This document shows positions 22,412-31,400 of a stretch of DNA of 36,346 bases, piece after piece. Position numbers and translations under genes: made by a program. The stretch covers positions 1 through 36,346 of the forward strand of contig CAZABG010000017.1 of assembly GCA_964483465.1 (NCBI GenBank). The letters run 5' to 3'. The number at the start of each line of letters is the position of its first letter. Position 1 is the first letter of the stretch. Origin of the DNA: CAZABG01 sp964483465. GTDB taxonomy: Bacteria; Chlamydiota; Chlamydiia; Chlamydiales; Parachlamydiaceae. Below the pieces are notes generated by a model. The model had not been told where the DNA came from. It did no database searches and saw only the letters and a list, made by a program, of their open reading frames with translations.

Positions 22412-23971
22412 ATGGAAGAAACCATGACAGAAAACAAAGAAGCGGCATCCGCTTTATCAGAAATCTCCACAAAATTGGATGCGGTCAGTCTGCCTGAAGA
22501 AAAACTTCAGATATTGATCACTTTCATGGAAGCGAAAATCTCGACTTCCTCCCATCCGCAATTTAAACCGTTTTGGGAAGCGAGAGAAAAGTGTTTAGAA
22601 CTTTTCAAAGATGTGGAAAATCCTCTCGTCAGAAGCCAGCTTTGGGCCAAGTATAGCGAACTTTCAAAAGAGGCAAGACGCTTAAAAGAGCTTCTTGATG
22701 AAGAGAGCGCGTTCAATGTTGAACAGATCGATCTCGCAATAAAGGCGCTTGAAGAAGAAATTTCGAATCTTAACGAAACTTTAGAGCAAAGCCACGATGT
22801 CGATCTTCCAAGAGTGGAAGCGATCTCTAGAAATATTGGTTTTTATAGCGATGTTCAAAAAGAGCTTAATTTCTTGAACGCCTACGCATCTAGAATTCAT
22901 GCTTTAAGAAAAGAGCTGATCAAGACCGAAATGCGGATCAAAATTAAAAACAAGTTCTTCGATCGTCTTTCCGTTTTAGGAGATCTTTTATTTCCAAGAA
23001 GAAAAGAACTTATCGATATCATTAGTAAGCAATTTGAAGAAGATGTAAATCACTTTATTGAAAAATATAATGTATCAAGCGCAAATGAATCTCCTTTTGC
23101 TTTAAAAGATGAAATTAAAGGACTTCAAGGCATTGCCAAGATTTTAACTTTGTCTACTCATGCTTTCAAAGAGAGCCGTTTAAAATTAAGCGAATTTTGG
23201 GACAACCTTAAAGTACGTGAAAAAGAGCACAAGAAAGAGCGTGCGGAATTGAAAGAGCAGTTTAAGCAGAACTGTGATGAACTAACCGCTAGATTGGATG
23301 AGATCAAAGCAAGATACGAAGCGAAAGAGCTTAATTCAAGTGCGCTTGACTCTGAACTCGATCAGTTTGTGAAAACGATGCGCGATGTTCAGCTTGGCCG
23401 TGATGAAGTTAAATTCTTAAGAGAAAAACTCCATCAATTTAATGATGAGCTAGATAAAGAGCGTCAAAAAGAATCTGATGAAAGAGCAAGACAAGACCAG
23501 ATCCGCGATCAAGAGCGAAAAGAACGTCTTCTTAATTTCAAAAACCGCATTCTTGCTCTTTTAACGGAAGCTGAGAATCTTGATATTACTGAAATTAACT
23601 TAAGAAAAGAGACGCTTGTACAGGAGATCAATGCTTCTAACTTGAACCGCGTTGAAAAGCAAGAGCTTGAAAAAGAGTTCAAGCCTTTCAAAGAATTGCT
23701 CGCTGACAAAGAAGAAGCGAAACTTCTCGCTCTTTCAAAAGATGATAGAGAAGCGATCAATAGTTTAAAGGAAGTTCTTAAGCAAAGAAAAGCCCGCCGT
23801 CAGGAAATTAAGGAAAAAATGGATGAACTTCGCAAGAAAGCGGGTACCTCCGGCCTTGATTTTACGAAAGCGATTACTCTAAATGAACAGATTGCTGAAG
23901 AAAAAGAAAAGCTAGATAAATTGACAGATGGTATTAAAGAAATTGAGGAAAAGCTTAATACCTTTAAATGA
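22412..23971 (+). CDS. Long coiled-coil protein, conserved chlamydial hypothetical
   Basis: 519 residues, highly charged and predicted almost entirely helical, with extended coiled coils from about residue 75 to the end (for example ARRLKELLDEE, ELTARLDEIKARYEAK, ELDKERQKESDERARQDQ, EEKEKLDKLTDGIKEIEEKL). There is no signal peptide or membrane segment, so it is probably cytoplasmic or type III secreted. Its place between miaA and rsfS/fabF corresponds to a large hypothetical gene in Chlamydia (CT768, from memory). Two starts are possible: ATG 22412, or ATG 22424 with GGAAG about five bases upstream. Its last codons overlap the HAD gene by four bases (ATGA). Function unknown. Confidence 0.8.
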   Translation: MEETMTENKEAASALSEISTKLDAVSLPEEKLQILITFMEAKISTSSHPQFKPFWEAREKCLELFKDVENPLVRSQLWAKYSELSKEARRLKELLDEESAFNVEQIDLAIKALEEEISNLNETLEQSHDVDLPRVEAISRNIGFYSDVQKELNFLNAYASRIHALRKELIKTEMRIKIKNKFFDRLSVLGDLLFPRRKELIDIISKQFEEDVNHFIEKYNVSSANESPFALKDEIKGLQGIAKILTLSTHAFKESRLKLSEFWDNLKVREKEHKKERAELKEQFKQNCDELTARLDEIKARYEAKELNSSALDSELDQFVKTMRDVQLGRDEVKFLREKLHQFNDELDKERQKESDERARQDQIRDQERKERLLNFKNRILALLTEAENLDITEINLRKETLVQEINASNLNRVEKQELEKEFKPFKELLADKEEAKLLALSKDDREAINSLKEVLKQRKARRQEIKEKMDELRKKAGTSGLDFTKAITLNEQIAEEKEKLDKLTDGIKEIEEKLNTFK

Positions 23972-24627
23972 TCCACGTATTTGATCTAGACCATACGTTA
24001 ATAAGAGGAAATGTCAGTTTCCTCTTTGGTAAAGAACTTAACAGAAAAGGGAGCCTACCCACCGGAAGGCTCCTTTCCATGATATTTGCTTATTGTCTTC
24101 ATAAGGGAGGATTCCTCTCTGTGAAATCTCTTCATTTCACCTGCTTCAAGACGTTTTTTCGAGGGTATTCACCCGATTTGAATGTCATTGATCCGTTTTT
24201 AGATACGCTTTCATTAAATCCTTCCGTTTTCGCTAGGTTTGAAAAGGCCAAGGAAAAGGGGGAAAAGACTTATCTTCTTTCGGCGTCTCCTGATTTTCTT
24301 GTAAAACCTTTGGCAAAAAAACTCGGGTTTTATGAATGCGGAGCTACCTTATACGAAGTTGACAAAGATCATAAGATCTGCGACATTGCCACCATAATGG
24401 ACGGGGCGGCCAAACTTGATTATTTAAAATCGCTCTCCATCCCACTCGATAAGGTCGTATATTATACGGATCATATTATCGATCTCGTTGTTTGCGAGGC
24501 GGTTGGAAAAGTTACGGTTGTAAATCCCAAGTCCGATTTAAGAAAAAAGGCTATTGAATCCAGGTGGGAGATCCTTGATGAATCCGCGATTTCAGGCGAT
24601 TGCCAGTTTACAAAATGTAAAACCTAG
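23968..24627 (+). CDS. HAD-superfamily (subclass IB) phosphatase
   Basis: 219 residues. Motif I FDLDHTLIRGN at residues 5-15 supplies the nucleophile and acid Asp pair (Asp6, Asp8). Motif II is LLSASPDFL, and the motif IV region YYTDHIIDLVVCEAVG keeps Asp at the metal-binding place but replaces the usual GDS with TDH. VVNPKSDLRKKAIESRWEIL matches the SerB-like IB end. The substrate is unknown; IB members include phosphoserine phosphatase and phospholipid or nucleotide phosphatases. The gene overlaps the coiled-coil gene by four bases and glnA by 50. Confidence 0.86.
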   Translation: MIHVFDLDHTLIRGNVSFLFGKELNRKGSLPTGRLLSMIFAYCLHKGGFLSVKSLHFTCFKTFFRGYSPDLNVIDPFLDTLSLNPSVFARFEKAKEKGEKTYLLSASPDFLVKPLAKKLGFYECGATLYEVDKDHKICDIATIMDGAAKLDYLKSLSIPLDKVVYYTDHIIDLVVCEAVGKVTVVNPKSDLRKKAIESRWEILDESAISGDCQFTKCKT

Positions 24628-26746
24628 ACCTTCACGGGCAACATTCCAGACCTTTGCAGAAGGTTTCGGATCTTACATCTTCAATCTAAAAGAAATGAAA
24701 AAGGCGCGTCCTCCTGACGTCTATCAGAATGTGCTGCGTGCGAGAGAGGGTTTAGAGCCTATAAAAAAAGAAAATGCGGACGCCATCGCAAGCGCTTTAA
24801 AAGAGTGGGCAATATCGCTTGGCGCGACTCACTACAGCCACTGGTTTCAACCTTTAACGGGTGCGACAGCTGAAAAGCATGACGCTTTTATCGATTGGGG
24901 CGGCACCGATGAAATTATCGAAAAATTCAGCGGAAAACAGCTTGTGCAAGGCGAGCCTGACGCGTCCTCATTTCCATCAGGAGGTCTTAGATCTACCTAT
25001 GAAGCACGCGGCTACACGGGATGGGATCCAACGTCCGCTCCCTTTATCTGGAAAGCAGGAGATGGGGTAACGCTTTGCATTCCGTCTGTATTTTTCTCTT
25101 GGACAGGGGATGTTCTTGATACCAAAATACCACTTCTACGCTCTGATCAAGAAATATCCAAAGCTTGCTTAAGGCTTTTAAAACTTGCCGGTATCAAAGC
25201 TAGTTACGTCTATTCGACGCTAGGTCTTGAACAAGAATATTTCGTCATCGACAGAGCTTTCCGCAACATTCGTCCTGACATTATAATGACAGGAAGAACC
25301 GTGTACGGCGCAAGCGCTCCGAAAGGACAAGAGCTTCAGGATCATTACTTCGGTGCTGTAAAAGATAGAATCCTCTCTTTCATGAGTGATTTTGAGGAAG
25401 AGGCGATAAAGCTCGGAATACCTTTAAAAACACGCCATAATGAAGTGGCTCCCTCGCAGCATGAGGTAGCTCCCGTATTTGAAAAAGCGACAAGAGCGGT
25501 CGATCACAATATCCTTTTGATGGAGCTTATGCGGAAAGTGGCTTCAAACCATGGTTTAAGCTGCCTTCTACATGAAAAACCTTTTCAGGGGATTAACGGA
25601 TCCGGAAAACATATGAACTGGTCTTTATCGACCGACACTGGTTTAAATCTCTTAGATCCATCTGATACACCCGGCAATAATTTGCCTTTTATCGTTCTTC
25701 TCACGGCAATATTGAATGGTGTTCATCGACACTCGATACTACTTAGAGCCTCTATCGGCTCAGCAACAAACGATTTTCGATTAGGCGGGCATGAAGCGCC
25801 TCCTGCTATAATTTCCGCCTATCTTGGGCAGGAATTGGAAGCTTTATTGGAAGAGATTGAAAAGAAAGGATTTAATCCGAACAAAAATTCTAAGAACAAA
25901 TTTGATTTGGGCCTTTCCTATTTGCCTGATCTTTCAAAAGATTCGACGGATAGAAACAGGACATCGCCTTTTGCATTTACCGGAAATAAATTTGAATTTA
26001 GAGCTTTAGGTTCATCCGCAAGCCCGGCGCTTGCGGCAACGGTCTTAAATCAAATTGTAGCCGAAAGCCTTAATGAAATTCTGGATGAAATTGAAAATGG
26101 GTTGAAAGGTAAAAATGATTTGGCTGAAGCGGCTCTTGGCGTAGTCAGAAAATACTTGATCGCTTCCAAAAATATCCGTTTTCACGGCGATAATTATAGC
26201 GAAGCTTGGGTAAAAGAAGCGGCATCAAGGGGACTGCCGAATTTACACAAATCGTATAAGGCATTTGAAGCTCTACGTTCAAAAGAAACTGCAGAGCTAT
26301 TCAAAGGCGTTCTGAGAGAACATGAGCTTTTATCTCGTTATGAAATTTTGACAGAGAATTACATTCATCATATCAATATCGAAGTCAATGTAATGCTCGA
26401 TATCTTTTACTCGATGGTCTATCCGGCAGCTATTCGTTATCAAACTGAACTTGCAAAATCGATTGAAGCCGTACACGATTCGGGCATTAAATCGACGGCT
26501 CTTAAAACTCAGGAAGAACGACTGGTTCAGCTCATAGAATTGATATCTGATGCTCTGTATGAAGCAGAAGGATTAAAGGCTGAAAGAGACAAAGCGTTAA
26601 AGAGTACCAAGAAAAGCGAGGCTTTCGGAGAAAAAGTATCTGAAAAAGCCTTTTTATTGAGAGAAGCGGTAGATAAGCTGGAAGCAATTTGCGATGATAA
26701 TCTATGGCCTCTTCCTAAATATCGAGAAATTCTCTTCCTATCATGA
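24578..26746 (+). CDS. Glutamine synthetase, type III (GlnN-like)
   Basis: 722-residue enzyme that makes glutamine from glutamate, ammonia and ATP. The length and motifs are those of the large GSIII class: THYSHWFQPLTGATAEKHDA, ASSFPSGGLRSTYEARGYTG, EQEYFVIDRAF, KTRHNEVAPSQHEVAPVFE, KPFQGINGSGKHMNWSLSTD and NRTSPFAFTGNKFEFRALGS. A C-terminal helical region of about 150 residues is typical for GSIII oligomers. ATG 24578 is preferred because GGGAG lies seven bases upstream; TTG 24554 has no such support. The start is inside the HAD gene. Pathogenic Chlamydia lack glutamine synthetase as far as I recall, so this marks a lineage with some capacity for nitrogen assimilation. Confidence 0.94.
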   Translation: MNPRFQAIASLQNVKPRPSRATFQTFAEGFGSYIFNLKEMKKARPPDVYQNVLRAREGLEPIKKENADAIASALKEWAISLGATHYSHWFQPLTGATAEKHDAFIDWGGTDEIIEKFSGKQLVQGEPDASSFPSGGLRSTYEARGYTGWDPTSAPFIWKAGDGVTLCIPSVFFSWTGDVLDTKIPLLRSDQEISKACLRLLKLAGIKASYVYSTLGLEQEYFVIDRAFRNIRPDIIMTGRTVYGASAPKGQELQDHYFGAVKDRILSFMSDFEEEAIKLGIPLKTRHNEVAPSQHEVAPVFEKATRAVDHNILLMELMRKVASNHGLSCLLHEKPFQGINGSGKHMNWSLSTDTGLNLLDPSDTPGNNLPFIVLLTAILNGVHRHSILLRASIGSATNDFRLGGHEAPPAIISAYLGQELEALLEEIEKKGFNPNKNSKNKFDLGLSYLPDLSKDSTDRNRTSPFAFTGNKFEFRALGSSASPALAATVLNQIVAESLNEILDEIENGLKGKNDLAEAALGVVRKYLIASKNIRFHGDNYSEAWVKEAASRGLPNLHKSYKAFEALRSKETAELFKGVLREHELLSRYEILTENYIHHINIEVNVMLDIFYSMVYPAAIRYQTELAKSIEAVHDSGIKSTALKTQEERLVQLIELISDALYEAEGLKAERDKALKSTKKSEAFGEKVSEKAFLLREAVDKLEAICDDNLWPLPKYREILFLS

Positions 26747-27279
26747 CGGGCTTTTTAGGGGGTTCTTTTGATCCGATCCATTTTGGCCATTTAAACCTGG
26801 CCATTTCTTTAAAAGAAGCCGCTGGACTTGAAAAAGTAATTATATGTCCTGCGTGGGTCAGTCCCTTTAAAGAGGGGAAAAAGATGACGAGTCCGGAGCA
26901 TCGGCTAAATATGTGCCGTCTTGCTTTTGAGGATTTGGAGGGCTTCGAAGTTCTTGATTATGAAATCAAAAAAGGCGGTCCAAGCTATACGATTGATACT
27001 ATAAAATATTTGAATCGTCCGTTGAGGCTTCTTCTCGGCGATGATCAAATGGAGGATTTTTCCCGGTGGAAAGAGGCTGATCTTCTTAAAAAGCTTGCTC
27101 CTCCCTTAATTGGGTCGAGGCATAAAAAAAGCGGTGAACCCCCTATTCCCATCATGGAAATTTCTTCGACCTTGATCCGGGACCGTTTAGGAAAGGGTCT
27201 TCCCTGTACTCATCTGGTACCCCATAAAGTGTTGGACTACATATTCAAAAACGACTTATACTCTTCTTCCGATAGATGA
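26743..27279 (+). CDS. nadD: Nicotinate-nucleotide adenylyltransferase NadD
   Basis: 178 residues. Adenylylates nicotinate mononucleotide in NAD synthesis. The nucleotidyltransferase motif GFLGGSFDPIHFGHLNLA (residues 3-20) carries the HxGH element, and IMEISSTLIRDRLGKGLP supplies the ISSTxIR motif. VPHKVLDYIFKNDLY ends the chain as usual. Somewhat shorter than the typical 190-215. It overlaps glnA by four bases and rsfS by four; the nadD-rsfS pair is common in bacteria. Confidence 0.94.
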   Translation: MTGFLGGSFDPIHFGHLNLAISLKEAAGLEKVIICPAWVSPFKEGKKMTSPEHRLNMCRLAFEDLEGFEVLDYEIKKGGPSYTIDTIKYLNRPLRLLLGDDQMEDFSRWKEADLLKKLAPPLIGSRHKKSGEPPIPIMEISSTLIRDRLGKGLPCTHLVPHKVLDYIFKNDLYSSSDR

Positions 27280-27635
27280 GTATTCCACGGGAATTACATA
27301 CTATAGCCCAAGCCATTTTCGATAAGAAAGGGATTAATATATTGGGGATTGATGTAAGGGGATTCAGCTCTATGACCGATTTTTACCTCATTGCTGAGGG
27401 GACGGTCGAAAGGCATGTCATTTCTCTTGCCCAGTCGGTGATGGAACGGCTCGCGAAAGAGGGGGTTAAGCCTCTTCATACCGAAGGCCTTTCCTACGGC
27501 GATTGGATCGTCCTTGATTATGGCGATATCGTGGTGCATTTAATGGAAAGTGAAATGCGTGAAAAATACCATCTTGAAGCGCTATGGCGTGAAGGAAAAA
27601 TAGTTCAGTTGAAATTAGAGGTTCATAATGTCTAA
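27276..27635 (+). CDS. rsfS: Ribosomal silencing factor RsfS (Iojap family)
   Basis: 119 residues. Binds L14 on the large subunit and blocks subunit joining when nutrients are short. The Iojap core is obvious: FDKKGINILGIDVRGFSSMTD, FYLIAEGTVERHVISLAQSV, WIVLDYGDIVVHLMESEMRE and YHLEALWREG. It overlaps nadD at its start and fabF at its end (eight bases). Confidence 0.95.
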   Translation: MSIPRELHTIAQAIFDKKGINILGIDVRGFSSMTDFYLIAEGTVERHVISLAQSVMERLAKEGVKPLHTEGLSYGDWIVLDYGDIVVHLMESEMREKYHLEALWREGKIVQLKLEVHNV

Positions 27636-28866
27636 AAAGCGAATTGTCGTGACAGGGCTTGGAGTCGTTTCTTGCTTTGGCAATGATGTCGAACTTTTCT
27701 ATGACTCGCTCCTGAAAGGGTTAAGCGGCGTCTCTTTGATCGACAAATTTAACACGGATGAATTCGCGACTAAGTTTGCCGCTTTCATTAAAAATTTTGA
27801 CGCAGGCGATTACATCGACAAGAAACAGGCTCGCCGCGTCGACCCATTTATTGCCTATGCGATTGTAGCCGGTAAAAAAGCGTTAGAGATGGCAGGCCTT
27901 TATCCTGAAAACCAACTTGATAAATCAAGAGCGGGTATTTTAATCGGATCCGGAATGGGCGGTATGGGTCAGTTTGCAGACGGCGTCGAATCCCTTATCA
28001 AATCGGGCCCAAAACGAGTCACTCCCTTTTTTGTGCCGTACATTTTGACCAATATGGCAGGCGGCCTTCTCGCGATGGATCTTGGTTTCATGGGGCCCAA
28101 TTATTCTATCTCTACCGCATGCGCGACAGGAAATAATGCGATCATTGCGGCGGCGGAACATCTACGAAGAGGCGATGCCGACCTTATCGTTTGCGGGGGA
28201 AGTGAAGCGGCCGTTATTCCTATGGGAATCGCGGGCTTTAACGCTTGCAAAGCTTTATCGACTCGCAACGATGATCCTGAAAGCGCGTCCAGACCCTGGG
28301 ATAAGGACCGTGATGGCTTTGTGATGGGTGAAGGGGCAGGTGTTTTAGTTCTTGAAACATTAGAACATGCCCAAAAGCGCGGAGCCAAAATCCTTGCAGA
28401 GTATTTAGGCGGCGGTCTTTCGTGCGATGCTTATCATATAACGGATCCTCGTCCGGATGGAGAAGGGGTAAAAGCGTGTATTTTAAATGCATTGAAAGAC
28501 GCGGGCGTAAAGGTAGATGACGTTAATTACATTAATGCACACGCCACTTCAACTCCTGTCGGTGATATGGCAGAAGTGAACGCGTTGAAAAAAGTTTTCC
28601 CGAATCCATCGAAAGTCTCCATGAATGGAACGAAATCGATGATCGGACATGCTTTAGGAGCTGCAGGCGGACTTGAAGCGGTTGCTACCGTGATGGCGAT
28701 TAAAACCGGAAAAATTCATCCGACTAAAAATTTAACCAACCCAACTGAAGGGATAGATTTTCATCTTCCGGTTCAGGCGGAACCCTTAGACATTAAAGTG
28801 GCGATATCGAACTCTTTTGGCTTTGGCGGACATAACGCAACTCTCGTATTTGCTCCATTTAAATAA
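27628..28866 (+). CDS. fabF: 3-oxoacyl-ACP synthase II (FabF)
   Basis: 412-residue elongating beta-ketoacyl-ACP synthase of type II fatty acid synthesis. The catalytic triad is complete: Cys165 in SISTACATGNNAI, His305 in NAHATSTPVGD and His341 in MIGHALGAAGG. The N terminus KKRIVVTGLGVVSCFGND and C terminus SNSFGFGGHNATLVF are standard. The stop codon is followed with no gap by the Nudix start. It fits the other lipid gene in the window, the acyltransferase/acyl-ACP ligase fusion at 31564. Confidence 0.97.
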   Translation: MSKKRIVVTGLGVVSCFGNDVELFYDSLLKGLSGVSLIDKFNTDEFATKFAAFIKNFDAGDYIDKKQARRVDPFIAYAIVAGKKALEMAGLYPENQLDKSRAGILIGSGMGGMGQFADGVESLIKSGPKRVTPFFVPYILTNMAGGLLAMDLGFMGPNYSISTACATGNNAIIAAAEHLRRGDADLIVCGGSEAAVIPMGIAGFNACKALSTRNDDPESASRPWDKDRDGFVMGEGAGVLVLETLEHAQKRGAKILAEYLGGGLSCDAYHITDPRPDGEGVKACILNALKDAGVKVDDVNYINAHATSTPVGDMAEVNALKKVFPNPSKVSMNGTKSMIGHALGAAGGLEAVATVMAIKTGKIHPTKNLTNPTEGIDFHLPVQAEPLDIKVAISNSFGFGGHNATLVFAPFK

Positions 28867-29274
28867 ATGAAAAATGAAACGTCCTATGGGGTAATTCCGG
28901 TCATGTACAAGGACCAAATTCCCTATTTGCTTTTGATTCAGCATCACTCTGGTTTTTGGGGTTTTCCAAAAGGGCATAAAGAGAAAGATGAGACCGATCT
29001 TCAATCGGCTTCGCGCGAGCTTAAAGAAGAGACAGGCCTTAGTCTAACCAAGCTATTGCACGAAGAGCCTTTTGTTGAAAATTACCGTTTTCGTCATAAA
29101 GGGCAACCGATCTCAAAAAAAGTTTTGTATTATTTGGCCTTAGTTGAAGGAAATCTTTTTGTTCAAGCGGAAGAGGTTAAAGACGCTAAGTGGGTACCTG
29201 TTACCCAGGCCGAGGCGTTTGCGACCTATTCAGAGGGGAAAGCTCTCGTTAGAAAAGTCATTCAGTTTTTGTAG
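28867..29274 (+). CDS. Nudix hydrolase, probable diadenosine tetraphosphate hydrolase
   Basis: 135 residues with a perfect Nudix box (GX5EX7REUXEEXGU) at residues 36-58, starting GHKEKDETDL and ending RELKEETGL. The preceding HHSGFWGFPKGH is characteristic of bacterial Ap4A hydrolases of this type, and the following fabF order matches the chlamydial Ap4A hydrolase gene (CT771, from memory). It would degrade dinucleoside polyphosphates to ATP and AMP. The start codon directly abuts the fabF stop. Confidence 0.9.
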   Translation: MKNETSYGVIPVMYKDQIPYLLLIQHHSGFWGFPKGHKEKDETDLQSASRELKEETGLSLTKLLHEEPFVENYRFRHKGQPISKKVLYYLALVEGNLFVQAEEVKDAKWVPVTQAEAFATYSEGKALVRKVIQFL

Positions 29275-29280
29275 TTTGTT

Positions 29281-29297
29281 AATCTTTAATAAAGATT
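29281..29297 (+). terminator. Weak hairpin after the Nudix gene
   Basis: AATCTTT-aat-AAAGATT, 7-bp arms, seven bases past the stop. Low G/C and no T-run, so termination here is only a possibility. Confidence 0.3.
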
Positions 29298-29331
29298 GCC
29301 CCACTTTATTTAAGCAATACATATTTCCACT

Positions 29332-29348
29332 TATAATTATAATATAAT
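29332..29348 (+). promoter_or_regulatory. Overlapping TATAAT -10 elements before the candidate effector gene
   Basis: Three TATAAT hexamers at 29332-29337, 29338-29343 and 29343-29348 lie just before the GAGGTG ribosome site (29351-29356). Only a poor -35 (TTTAAG at 29309-29314, 17 bp from the first) is present. RNA started from the last two would have a very short leader. Confidence 0.4.
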
Positions 29349-29361
29349 ATGAGGTGAATAT

Positions 29362-30756
29362 ATGGCAGTTCCCATAGGGGGTGCCGGCGGCGCTCCTAAT
29401 CCCTATCAACCAGTTGATCAGACAGAACCTATTGCTAATGCCAATGGACAGCAAGAAAAAGCGCTTGAAGATGCACACGAAGAACCATTAGCTCAAAATC
29501 CTTGGGGCGATGATGTCGCCGGGCAACTTCCTGACGGAACCTCGTATTATATTGATTCTTCCGGAGAAGGTTATATTCTCAAAGACAGCGAACACGCTGA
29601 ACTTCAAAGAGAATTCCATGATAAATTTGGACCTTTCTATAAGGATGATAGTGGAGTTAAGTTTAGCCTATCAGGAGATGCCCGAAATAACTTTGTAAGT
29701 AACGAAGACGGCACAAGAACATACGACGATAGATCGTTAAATAAATGGGGTGATAGTCCTCAAATCGATGATTATGATAGAGAATGCTATCGTGATAACA
29801 CGGGCGAAATCTACTATTTGCAAAAAAGTAGATATGCAGATGAAAGTCGAATTTTTTACGATAAAAACGGTCAGGAGTATTTCAAGGATTTACTTGGAAA
29901 CCGATTTGAAAAAAGAAACGGCCCGGATGGGGTAAAAGCCTTTCCTTTTGAATTTAATGAAGTCTTCGATCGCGTTCAATCAGATGCACGGCTCGTTTTT
30001 GATCAGAAACCAAGTACAAGAGACCTCAATGATGTCGCAGAGGATCTTGAGGGGCCTGCGTTCGATAATATTCATGACGCCAATGTGCCGCCGGCGGGAG
30101 GCAAAGATTTAAAGAATGTAAAGGCGAATGACATTACAGATGATGTCAAAAAGAAGATCCAAGAGTTCAATCAGGATCATGATGCGGTTACTGAAATTGA
30201 CATCTTAAAAAAGCATGAAGCTGCCGTTGATAGAAAAAATATGTGGATAGGAATAGGCGTGGGAGTGCTTGCGGTGGCGGCGATCGTTGCTATCGTTGCT
30301 TCAGGAGGTATTGCTGGAGGTATTATAGGTGCCGTTGCAGCAGGGGCAATGGCGGGTCATCAAGGTATTCATGCAGGCACAAGAGCTCCTGAAAACCAAA
30401 GCCGGGAAGCGGGTAAAGCAAAGGCGCGTATGGAAGACCTTATTGAAACAGACAGCCAATTTATAAAAAATCTAAAAGCGGATGATGAGAAAAGGGGAAT
30501 TAAGCGTGATTTTTCAATCCTAAGTGAAACGGCAAAAAGAAAGGCGGAAAAAGAATATAACGATCCTATTACCAATCAAGTTGATGACTTGCTTGAAGGT
30601 CTTGGCGAAGATGAGTTAGCAAATAGAGATTTGGGCAATAAAGATGATTGGGATTATACGCTTGAAGGTGATGACGGAAAATCCGGCAAAAAAGCAAAAA
30701 AAGAAAGAGATGATATATTGAACGACGTTGTTGAAGACGATATATACAATCTATAG
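29362..30756 (+). CDS. Candidate inclusion-membrane or effector protein with duplicated 40-residue domain
   Basis: 464 residues, acidic, no signal peptide and no recognised family. The N-terminal 60 residues are Gly/Pro/Ala/Asn-rich and look disordered. An internal duplication aligns residues 63-101 (YIDSSGEGYILKDS...) with 143-182 (YRDNTGEIYYLQKS...). Eighteen positions are identical, in the pattern YxD..GE.Y.L..S..A...R.F.DK.G..Y.KD..G..F. A long hydrophobic stretch at about 294-336 (MWIGIGVGVLAVAAIVAIVA, then Gly/Ala-rich IAGGIIGAVAAGAMAG) can form two closely spaced helices, the bilobed shape of chlamydial Inc proteins. A charged, Lys/Asp/Glu-rich tail follows. GAGGTG supports the start. 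Secretion is inference only. Confidence 0.8.
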   Translation: MAVPIGGAGGAPNPYQPVDQTEPIANANGQQEKALEDAHEEPLAQNPWGDDVAGQLPDGTSYYIDSSGEGYILKDSEHAELQREFHDKFGPFYKDDSGVKFSLSGDARNNFVSNEDGTRTYDDRSLNKWGDSPQIDDYDRECYRDNTGEIYYLQKSRYADESRIFYDKNGQEYFKDLLGNRFEKRNGPDGVKAFPFEFNEVFDRVQSDARLVFDQKPSTRDLNDVAEDLEGPAFDNIHDANVPPAGGKDLKNVKANDITDDVKKKIQEFNQDHDAVTEIDILKKHEAAVDRKNMWIGIGVGVLAVAAIVAIVASGGIAGGIIGAVAAGAMAGHQGIHAGTRAPENQSREAGKAKARMEDLIETDSQFIKNLKADDEKRGIKRDFSILSETAKRKAEKEYNDPITNQVDDLLEGLGEDELANRDLGNKDDWDYTLEGDDGKSGKKAKKERDDILNDVVEDDIYNL

Positions 30757-30773
30757 CCGCTTTTAAGTAAATT

Positions 30774-31400
30774 ATGAAGATTATAGCACACCGTGGCGCC
30801 TCTCTTGAGCTTCCAGAAAATACAATTGAATCTATTATACAAGCTTTCAGCCACAGCGTTGATGCGGTTGAAATCGACGTCCATCTTTCTAAAGATGAGA
30901 TCCCCGTTGTCATTCACGATGACTCTTTAGAAAGGACGCACGGCGATAAAAGGTACGTGCATGATTGTTTGGCAAAAGACCTTCCTGTTCCCACATTAGC
31001 ACAGGTCCTGGAGCTTAATAGAGAGTGCTATCTTATGATTGAAATTAAGGAAGGGCGACATGATGGGAAGAAACTTGTTGAAAAAGTCGTAGAAATTGCA
31101 AGAGGGCATAAAAAAATTGTATTAGCTAGTTTTTGCCACGATCTTTTGAAGGGAATAGAGGATTTTGAAGTCATGGGCCTCTCGTCCGAGAGAAATCACA
31201 TCCCTCCTTTTGAGTGGATTTGTTTGGATCATAATATAATAGATGTTGATTTGATGAAGGAGCTGCAGGGTAAGCGCGTCTGGAGCTATACCGTCGACAA
31301 TCCGGAAAAGGCCTATTCTTTGCATGAGATGGGGGTGGATGGTATAATTACAAACGATCCAAGACCGCTGAAAAAGAATAGGCAGACCGTCAATAATTAA
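30774..31400 (+). CDS. Glycerophosphodiester phosphodiesterase (GDPD family)
   Basis: 208-residue TIM-barrel phosphodiesterase, releasing sn-glycerol 3-phosphate from deacylated phospholipids. IAHRGASLELPENTIES carries the catalytic HRG and ENT motifs. VEIDVHLSKDEIPVVIHDDS followed by LERT gives the metal-binding EID and the HD pair, and YLMIEIKEG and the C-terminal VWSYTVDN...GVDGIITNDP complete the barrel. There is no signal peptide, so it acts in the cytoplasm or is exported by another route. It is shorter than secreted GlpQ (about 330). It begins 17 bp after the candidate effector and may share its transcript. It could supply glycerol 3-phosphate for the acyltransferase downstream. Confidence 0.93.
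   Translation: MKIIAHRGASLELPENTIESIIQAFSHSVDAVEIDVHLSKDEIPVVIHDDSLERTHGDKRYVHDCLAKDLPVPTLAQVLELNRECYLMIEIKEGRHDGKKLVEKVVEIARGHKKIVLASFCHDLLKGIEDFEVMGLSSERNHIPPFEWICLDHNIIDVDLMKELQGKRVWSYTVDNPEKAYSLHEMGVDGIITNDPRPLKKNRQTVNN

Noticed and set aside
22279..22497. 72-codon open frame overlapping the start of the coiled-coil gene
   Set aside because: No ribosome site, starts at the edge of the MITE-like element and runs into a real gene in another frame.
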